Assembly: GCF_033958435.1 (NCBI RefSeq)
Contig: NC_134138.1
Span: forward strand, 190,933,298-190,997,297
Direction of reading: 5' to 3'
Origin: Carettochelys insculpta
Lineage: Eukaryota > Chordata > Testudines > Carettochelyidae
DNA length: 64,000 bases
A model generated the notes under the pieces. That model worked only from the letters and a program-made list of their open reading frames with translations, was not told the origin of the DNA and made no database searches. A program made the translations under genes and the position numbers. Of the stretch, positions 56,841 through 64,000 are shown in pieces. Position 1 is the first letter of the stretch. Each line of letters begins with the position of its first letter.

Positions 56841-57667
56841 CAGGTTGAGCCTCTCTAATCTGGCACTCTGTTGTCTGACAACATTGAGAGTCCAGCATGA
56901 TTTTAGACAGCCAGATGGCCACTTATCATGGGTGTGGCCAAATTTTCTGTGGTCCCATGAAGTTTGTTTCCACCTACCAGTCCTGGCTCTCAGCGTTCTG
57001 TGTTGTTCTTTAGGACTAATTTACCCCTACATGTCTTACAGAATCATAGAATCACAGGGCTGGAAGGGACCTCAGGTGGTCATCTAGTCCAGCCCCCTGC
57101 TTCAAGCAGGATCAACCCTCACTAAGTCATCGCAGCTGGGACCTTGTTAAACTGGGACTTGAAATGTCAAGGGATGGAGAATCCACCACCAATCTAGGCA
57201 ACACATTCCAGTGCTTCACTACCCTCCTGGTGAAGTAGTTTTTCCCTAATATCTAACCTAGACCTCTCCCTCTTTAACTTTAGACCATTACTCATTGTTC
57301 TGCCACCTGACACCACTGAAAACAGTTTCTCACCCTCCTCTTTAGACCTCTCCTTCAGGAAGTTGAAGGCTGCTATTGAATCACCCCTAAGTCTTCTCCT
57401 CTGTAAACTAAACAAGCCCAAATCCCTTGGCCTATCCTCATAGGTCTTGTGCTCCAGCCCCTTAATCATTTTTGTTGCCCTCCACTGAACCTGCTCCAGC
57501 ACACCCACATTCTTTTTATACCCGGGGGGGGGGATCTTCTAAGAGCTCAGCGTGCAGAGGGAGTGTTGGCAATACTGCTAAACAATATTGACCTCCCATA
57601 GTTTGGCAAATTCTCTCATTCAGCACTAGTCAGGTCTTGAGAGTGTCAAACTCAGAAGTTCGACTTG
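56841..57667. mobile_element. pogo/Tigger-like element split by a CR1
   Basis: CAGGTTGAGCCTCTCTAATCTGGCACTCTG at the left after TA (56839-56840); complement of CAAGTCGAACTTCTGAG at the right before TA (57668-57669). The interior matches the 10668 copy on both sides of the CR1. About 330 bp without the insertion, like the 3637 copy. Confidence 0.75.
57038..57534 (-). mobile_element. CR1 LINE 3' end with ORF2 remnant
   Basis: On plus it begins with the complement of the CR1 terminus (CAGAATCATAGAATCACAGGG) and CTGGAAGGGACCTCAGGTGG. The minus frame (57508-57194) reads the ORF2 tail: RATKMIKGLEHKTYEDRPRD, LGLFSLQRRRLRGDSIAAF, then broken UTR. Inserted in the Tigger-like element, possibly with TCTT repeated at both junctions. 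Shares subfamily features with 25800-26363. Confidence 0.93.
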
Positions 57668-58038
57668 TACCTCAAATGTGTCTATTAGATCTGGCATGTG
57701 AACTTGAGACAGAAAACTTGCTCTGTATGTATTTTTGTACCCTTTAAAATGTCTTTTTTGCACTAACTATACTGGCCCTGTAGTTACTCTGTAGGGGCAT
57801 CCATTTTAGCTTACAGCATCATGGCACACTATCTTATTTTGGGCAACAGACACAATGCACCATCTTTGATTTCAGCATACAGTAAAGCTCAGTTTTACAG
57901 ATAATATTTTAGAGCTCACCTACTGATGCCTCCAGGAGAATATTCATATAGAAAGCAATTTTCTTGGCTAAATATGTTCTAAATTTCTTCTGAGACTGAA
58001 GTGAAATGATGGGAGAGAGAGAGACAGAGAGATTTTAT

Positions 58039-58154
58039 CAGAGGAGGAGCCACATTAATCTCTATTCACAAAAACGACAAGAAGTCCTGTGGGGCCTTAT
58101 AGATTAACAAGTATTTTGGAGGATAAGCTTTCATGGGCAAAGACCCACTTTGTC
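58039..58154 (+). mobile_element. Single-arm retroposon copy R4
   Basis: A 116-bp insertion with an exact 11-bp duplication AGAGATTTTAT (58028-58038, 58155-58165). It starts with the constant end (CAGAGGAGGAGCCACATTAATC), runs through ACAAGAAGTCCTGTGG and AAGCTTTCATGGGCAAAGACCCAC and stops inside the core motif. It shows that the family also inserts as a simple unit without foldback. Confidence 0.78.
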
Positions 58155-58269
58155 AGAGATTTTATGTAATCATATAGAGAACTGCTTGGCTGTGTGCCAT
58201 ATGTTAGACCCAGTGGTCCAAATTTGCTAATCAGTTTGGCAGTCAGACTTGGGGTCAGGTTTTCTAGAG

Positions 58270-58619
58270 CAGGGGTGAGCAAACTTTTTATGTCAGGCCC
58301 AATTAGCAGCCCCTGCAATCCTGCAATTGCAATTAGCAGCTCCCCCCGCCATCCTGTCTAATGTAATCCAAACTGATGGAAGTTTTGGTTATGTTCATAT
58401 GAAAAAAATCCCCTTTTGGCACGTGTAAGAAAATCAGTATGTAGAATGTAAAACTTAATTAATAGTTTATAAATGTGAATACACATACATCAAAACATTA
58501 ACACATTCAGCATTGTAACAGATGAGCCAGAGACCCAGCAGCAGATCACGCTGCACCCCCCCCCCACTTAAAAATGTTACTCTCACAAGGAGGCCCACAC
58601 CCCACTTTGCTCATCCCTG
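58270..58619. mobile_element. hAT-like (Charlie-type) MITE
   Basis: Terminal repeats CAGGGGTGAGCAAAC and complement of CAGGGATGAGCAAAG, flanked by 8-bp sites TTCTAGAG (58262-58269) and CTCTAGGG (58620-58627), six of eight identical. Both fit the NTCTAGAN preference of Charlie-type hAT elements. A 350-bp AT-rich interior without coding capacity. Confidence 0.7.
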
Positions 58620-58986
58620 CTCTAGGGAACTTGACTCCCACCTAAATGCTAAAATAAGCAGTCAGATTTTCAGCAGAGCTGGGCATTTTGACCTGTATTC
58701 AGTGCCTAACTGGGAGATGAGCTCTTTTAGAAATATGCCTCCAGATATGGAAATTTGATCCCACTTTGCAAAGAGCACAGAAGATCCCCCTTACTTGTAA
58801 GCTCTTCTGTGTTCTTACTTTTAAGCTCGTCTGTGAGCCTGTGCACTCTTCCCACTTCCACCTTAAAGTTCTTGGAAAGCTTGGTGTGTGTCATATTACA
58901 CCCTGAGACTTGGAGAGTTGCAGTCCAACAGCCAAGAAATTTTCCAAGCAATGGTTTTTATGCTTGTTAGTATACAAATAAAAGTT

Positions 58987-59191
58987 GGGGGAGGGATAGC
59001 TCAGTGGTTGGGGCTTTGGCCTCCCTAAACCTAGGGTACCAAGCTCAATCCTAGAGGGGGGGCATGGAGGGATCTGGGGCAAACAGACAAAAAATGTGCT
59101 AGAGGTGGTGATAGGTCCTGGTGTGAGGGCAGGGGACTGGAGTGGATGACCTATGAAGGTTTCTTCCAGCCCTATGAGACAGCATATCTCC
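58987..59191 (+). mobile_element. Cry-I-type tRNA-derived SINE
   Basis: The head keeps a Pol III A box (GGGATAGCTCAGTGGTTGGG) and a mutated B box (GGTACCAAGCTCAATCC). The body follows with GGGATCTGGGGCAAA, GGTGATAGGTCCTGGTG, GGGCAGGGGACTGGAGTGGATGACC and a TATCTCC end. This family is established as a marker of turtles, first described in cryptodires. Not a tRNA gene: it lacks an anticodon arm and acceptor pairing. Confidence 0.93.
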
Positions 59192-59194
59192 CCA

Positions 59195-59955
59195 GGTTAG
59201 AGACAGCCAAGTTCTCTGGGATTTGATGCAATATGAGTTCACATATTTTGGTGGATTGCACTGGCACTTTCTCTCTGAGGCCAACTTCTCTGTCTCTTGG
59301 ATGCTGTCACGTTCCCATCTCTGTATCCCCGTTTTTCCTTCAGCAAGTGAGGAAGAGAGTTGTTATCTCATGCAAGCTTATGCCCTATGCTCTTGCAAGG
59401 AGTACAGGGGTCATCTGCTCCTCTGAGAGATTAATTTCACACATCCATAGTAGCCAAGTAAAATCGAATTCCAAAAGATTGACCCTGAGCAGGGTATATT
59501 TCCAGGGTAGTGTAGACATAGCCTAAGGTGATAAACTGTCTGTGTGTGCAAGATCCTTGTCTAAAAGTCCTCTATTAAAACTACTGTATAATAGTTGAGT
59601 AAGGGGATGGGGGGAAGGATTCAATCCCACTAATAACTTTTTAAAAAGCATGTACATATGCACTAGTTTGGGAGCAAGTAGTAACTTGAAGATATTGCTC
59701 CTAAGCATTAAGGGAGCAGCTTTATAAATGGCTACATGCATTTCCTTAGGCTACTTCATTGCTGATGCTGTCACTACAGCTGCATCAAGACAGCCCCCAT
59801 GAAGACAGCAGGGGACAGTGATGGCACACAGGAAAAAGCAAACACATAACTGATAGGAGTAGGAGAAATAGAAGAGGGCAGAGGAAACTGGAATATTAGA
59901 GACAGAAAGAGAGATGGTGCGTTCATTCCCCTCTTCAGAAAAGCTCAGCCCAAAG
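59195..59955. other. Intergenic with MITE end
   Basis: GGGTAGTGTAGACATAGCC at 59505-59523 is the right end of a MITE whose left part is not recognisable. Otherwise nothing. Confidence 0.45.
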
Positions 59956-59960
59956 TAGTA

Positions 59961-60412
59961 CAGGCTGCACCTTCCAAAACCAGCACTCTCTGGTCTGGCA
60001 ACATCTGTGATCCAGCAGCACAGATGCTCCTGGACCAGACAGCCCAGGAACCTAAGGGCAGGAGGGGCAGCCAGTCCCAGAGGCAACATCCTTGGCAGCC
60101 CAGCTGGGGGCAGCGAGGGACTGAGGCCAGAGCCCTGTGGCATCCTCAGATTGCCCAGAGCTAGGTCTGCAGCCGGGGAGGGACTGATTGGCAGCCCCGC
60201 TGCAGCATAGGACCAGGGCTGGAGCTGGACCTTTGTCAGACCTGAGCTGGGGCCAGTCCCCCACAGCCCCCCGGAGCGTGGTGCCATGGCAGCCTCTAGA
60301 ACGTGGAACCAGGAGTTGGGGACTTTAAGCATGGGACCTTCCCTGGTTTGGCAAATTCTCTTGTTTGGGACTGGTCAAGTCCTGCCCCTACCAGATCAAG
60401 ATGTGCAACTTG
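59961..60412. mobile_element. pogo/Tigger-like element with GC-rich core
   Basis: CAGGCTGCACCTTCCAAAACCAGC at the left after TA; on the right CCCTTCCCTGGTTTGGCAAATTCTC and complement of CAAGTTGCACATCTTG. The interior (60040-60290) is GC-rich with repeated GGCAGCCC/CCAGAGC motifs. The long minus frame across it (59751-60332) is not a gene. Confidence 0.6.
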
Positions 60413-60414
60413 CA

Positions 60415-62635
60415 CACCAGCAAACATAAGAGCCCTCACTTGGAAAATTTCTCTGATGTTGGGCTGCAGCTCCCCAAATCTCAGGGTGAAGTGCTGTCTA
60501 ACCACACACACCAGTGTCAAGGACTGTTCTTAATCCTGCCTCTCTGGCACTTGGAAACAATCAAGCTGCTACAATTTCTAAGGCACAGCCTAAAATTCAT
60601 TAATTACATGCATGGTGGCAAACAAAGTAAGCTTGATGCAGCTTCTTGGCTGCTACTGCCCACCGCCCCCTATTTAAATATAATAACGACTCTCTGTTTA
60701 AAGACAGTGATGCAGCTTTTGTAGAAATTGAATAATGATCACCCCAACCTGTAAGTAGTGTGCCTAAAATACATTGCGCAGAGCTGCTTGTTTGTGTGTG
60801 TCAGGTGCCAGGGTGAAGTGAAATCATCGAGGGGAAGGATGTGATTTGAATTGGCAATGAAGGAACAGGAGCAGACATAAGCACATTATGTGTCAAGGAT
60901 TTGGCATGTCATTCATTACTCTAATGAATGCCATCCAAGCCTCCAACATCTGCCACAGGAGGCATTTTAATCTCTTTCTAGACAAACACTTTATGCCCAG
61001 TGCCAGTTGAGCCCTGTTAAAATGCTCACATTTATACAAGGACACATACACAATTAAAAGCCAGAGTGAATCCATAGGTTTTGTTCGTTTGTCTTATTCC
61101 ATGCAACAAAAACCTGTGAAGTAAGCTGGGATTTGACCAAGTGAGTTAGATCACTGAAAAGTGCAAGGGTCTGAAAAAGGTTCACATCTCAAATCTGGAA
61201 ACATCCTCCTCCCATAGCCTTCAAGGATGGGAGCTGCATGGTCTGAAGTATCCATTCGCAGCCTGAACGCTGTACTGAGAAAACTCCTCTAGGGCTTAGT
61301 TGTATTTGAGCATCCAGCAGTATTGAACAAACCTGACCCGCAGCAACTTGGTCAAATGGAACTAGGATGGAATTGCATGCCTTCTGCTGTGAATAGGAAT
61401 CTCTACAGTAGACTGAGTCTTGCCCATGAGTCTGATGACAGAATACACCCAGATGCCCCAATACCACCTTGTCTCCGACAAAGAGACATGGACAAATGCT
61501 TAAAAACCTGGATAAATAATCTTTTAATGTGTAGGTTCAAAGACTCACATATTCCTCCTTTTGCTACAGGTGCTACATTATACTGCATCTGTCTTATGCA
61601 TTTGTTCATTCAAAACATAGCATTCACTAATAATTTGCAAAAACAGCATTAAAAACCTCAGGCAAAATCACACTTAAAGGGAGCATTGGACTCTATTGCT
61701 TTGCCCTGAAAAATATCTTCTGCAAACATTAATTAATATCTCTGTTTATTGGAAGTTATTTCCAATGGTTCAAAAGCAACTATTTGAGCATCAAGGACCT
61801 TCCTTAAAATCCAGTGGACTCAATGGAAGGGCACCCACTGGCTTCAATGGTCTTTGGACAAATCTGATAGCTAGCCTATGGAATAACTTGGCCATTTTAC
61901 TCTTACTCAAGTCTTCACTCCCACCTCCTTTCCTATTATTAATTACTCTTCCTTATTGCACCAATTAGTTCTTTAAAGCAGACACGTCAGTATGTTTGGA
62001 AACTGTACAGTGTAATGGAGTCCATGCTTATTTGGGGCTTCAGAGTGCTATAGAAACAAGTTGGGCATTCAGATAATATTCACCTCCTTTCATGGCAAAA
62101 AAAAAACAACCTGAAGACCACAGAAGTATGTAACTTGCCCAAGGTGATTTTTGAAATAACAGTAGAAATCTAGAGGCCTCAGCCCCTTACTCCAACTATT
62201 AAGCAACTGTGGCTCACATGTCTAATTTTCATTAGCAATATATTGCATTTATATAATGCCCTACATTCCAAAGCAAGTTAAATTCCCTGCCCCATTTCAC
62301 TTCTTGGCCCAACCCCCCTGTCCTGCCTCTTCCCCCGAGCACACCCAATCCCTGGCCCTTCCCTTCCCTCCTGGAACTTCTGGAACATCACAAAACACCT
62401 GTTCACAGTGGGTGGGGAAGTGCTGGGAGGGAGAGGGAGGAGTTGGCCAGCAGGGCTGCTGGTGGGTGGGAGGAGCTGTGGGTTGCGGGGCAGAGGGGAA
62501 CTTTACTGGTGGATGCTGAGCACATGCTAATTTTCCTCCATGGTGCCCTAGCCCCAGAGCACTTTTGGAGTAGGCACCCATGCTATAAGGTCTCCCATAG
62601 AGCTGCAATACTGCCATCCTAATTAAACCACCCTT
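60415..62635. other. Intergenic
   Basis: No gene supported. Bases 62095-62190 (ACTTGCCCAAGGTGATTT) are a faint MIR-like trace. Confidence 0.45.
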
Positions 62636-62639
62636 CACA

Positions 62640-62760
62640 AACAGAGGTAGTTATGTCAGCAGGAGAGGATCTCCCACTGACAATGTTTTTCCACTCCCCT
62701 GACTGACAAAGCATTTTACCAACAAAAGTGCTAATGTGGACCAAGCCCTAGTGTAAGAGT
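62640..62760. mobile_element. MITE fragment
   Basis: GTAGTTATGTCAGCAGGAGAGG and the right end AATGTGGACCAAGCCCTAG match a common turtle MITE. Confidence 0.5.
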
Positions 62761-62817
62761 GTGCTTGCACTATCAGAGGTACAGGAATGCACCTGCAACA
62801 ACATGGAAATATACACA

Positions 62818-63014
62818 TCTTATAGATCTGGAATGGACCTTGAAGGGTCACTGAGCCCAGTCCCTCACATTCTCAGCAAGAGCTATCACCACCCCAACAT
62901 ATTTTTTCTTTCCTAAATCTAACCTGCCCCAAACTCTTGAAAGGCCCCATTGAAGGCTGAACTGAAAACCCTAGGCTTACAAGGCTGATGCCGTAACCAC
63001 TGAACTATTCCCTT
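62818..63014 (-). mobile_element. Older Cry-I-type tRNA-derived SINE
   Basis: Read on minus: GGGAATAGTTCAGTGGTTACGG (A box), CTAGGGTTTTCAGTTCAGCC (degenerate B box), AGTTTGGGGCAGG, GGGACTGGGCTCAGTGACCC, TTCAAGGTCCATTCCAGATC. More diverged than the 58987 copy. Confidence 0.88.
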
Positions 63015-63084
63015 GCTGTTGAGATGGGCTGTAGACACTTGTTACTGCAATGGAAGGGGTTTTCCATTGATTTAGTATATTCAC

Positions 63085-63252
63085 CCCTTTGAGAGATGAC
63101 AGCTAGGTTGACAGCAGAATTCTTCATTGACTCGGGGCATCTGCATCAGAGCCTAGATTGGTATAACTACTTCTCAAAGAGGTGTGATTTCTTCACATCC
63201 CCAAGTGATGTAGCTACAGCAGTCTAAGTTTTAGGTGTAGACCAAGCCTAAG
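63085..63252 (-). mobile_element. MITE fragment with right terminus
   Basis: Complement reads CTTAGGCTTGGTCTACACC, AACTTAGACTGCTGTAGCTACATC and GGGGATGTGAAG, the start of the same MITE family as 62640-62760. Confidence 0.55.
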
Positions 63253-63254
63253 TA

Positions 63255-64000
63255 ATAGATTTTCTGGCTAAGAAGCTTTGTAGTTTCTAAACCATTGAAA
63301 CAAGAGGAAATGGTTACTGCAACAAACACTTACAATGATAGGACCCCCTGTGCCCTGCCTTCTCCTCCTCCATCATTTACCAAGGTCCACAATGGGTTGG
63401 AAGTTAGAATAAATTGATGACAAATGACAAAATGTAACTCTTGAGCGTAACATAGAACACATCACAACTATCTTACTTACAAAGGATAAAACAAGCTTGA
63501 TCTTTCAGACTGAAACCATATGACAACACCTCCTTGTACAAAATGGGATGACAACTCCACCGTTCCCTCAGTTTTCCAATTCAGATATTTACTCTTGCCT
63601 ATCTGAGCAGTTATAAAACAATGAGGGAAGATTTTAAACTCCCAAGTAAAGTATTAGGAAGAGTTGCTTGTGTGCCTGTGTGTTCATGTAAGCGCAATAA
63701 AATTTAAACTACTGCTATTTACAATAGCCTCTGGTTTTGAAAACCCTCAGAAAGGCGGCGGACCAAAGCTTGCCCTCTGTTAGACCCACACAACCCTCGT
63801 ATTGCAAAGACACAAATCTAGGTGAAATTGTATTCACAATTTTCAAAAAATTTCATCTTTTGGAGCTGTTGGCCTTTGGGGGCATTTAGAAGTAGAACCA
63901 AAGTGCCAAACACTGTAATCACATCTGGATCCTTTCTGTTATAGTCAGGGGATGAGAAGGTGACCAAAAATGCCTACAACTTGGAGAGGAACTCCCTGCT
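63255..64000. other. AT-rich intergenic
   Basis: Nothing recognised up to the window edge. Confidence 0.5.

Noticed and set aside
57194..57508. 104-codon gene on minus
   Set aside because: Again the CR1 ORF2 tail inside a truncated copy.
58987..59060. tRNA gene
   Set aside because: A and B boxes are present, but there is no anticodon arm or acceptor stem, and the body of the Cry-I-type SINE follows directly.

Overview
This is a window of vertebrate nuclear DNA, most probably from a turtle. It has long AT-rich stretches without long reading frames, no bacterial gene organisation, and a dense layer of amniote and turtle repeats. The clearest clade markers are two copies of the tRNA-derived turtle SINE of the Cry-I / tortoise Pol III type (58987-59191 on plus, 62818-63014 on minus). 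There are also CR1 LINE 3' ends (8966-9516, 16396-16547, 25800-26363, 57038-57534), MIR/CORE-like relics, and many short elements whose ends read GGCTACGTCTACAC. No complete host gene is visible. The only candidate host coding sequence is a 39-codon first exon on the minus strand (4929-5045) with a good start context and a GT donor; I do not recognise the protein.

The coding remnants that can be identified belong to PIF/Harbinger DNA transposons. Copy 1 (about 12843-16200) and copy 2 (39199 to about 43225) share one layout in opposite orientations: a DDE transposase gene and a Myb/SANT-type DNA-binding protein gene that converge tail to tail. Both transposase genes keep a short phase-0 GT-AG intron at the same codon position (88 bp and 129 bp). 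Both are dead. Copy 1 has a nonsense codon, frameshifts and a Lys in place of the catalytic Glu. Copy 2 has a nonsense codon, a frameshift and a 389-bp solo LTR inserted between the DDE core and the C-terminus, with a 6-bp target duplication. Four non-autonomous derivatives of about 680-710 bp (12923-13604, 34822-35503, 38062-38739, 47407-48117) carry the two ends of this Harbinger type without its middle. Each has intact ends and a 3-bp target duplication.

A second theme is a small retroposon family (1154-1364, 19166-19616, 32939-33154, 58039-58154 and decayed copies). Four copies are flanked by 11-14 bp target duplications. Three of them are foldbacks in which 32-44 nt at one constant end is left out of the hairpin. 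Each arm contains a motif resembling the catalytic core of a hammerhead ribozyme: CTGANGA, then a paired stem, then GAAA, with compensatory changes in the stem. This is the most interesting signal in the window.

Layout: 0-12.5 kb is mostly unique sequence with old repeats and the candidate exon. 12.6-19.6 kb is a GC-rich nest of elements (old MITE > Harbinger > MITE, then minisatellites and TA-flanked pogo/Tigger-like elements). 22.2-23.1 kb holds two adjacent large palindromes. 25.8-27.2 kb has LINE tails. 30-36 kb is a repeat mosaic with two pairs of direct repeats. 38-43 kb is a MITE followed by Harbinger copy 2 with its LTR. 43-56 kb is largely unique. 56.8-63.3 kb is a cluster of pogo/Tigger-like, hAT-like, CR1 and SINE insertions.
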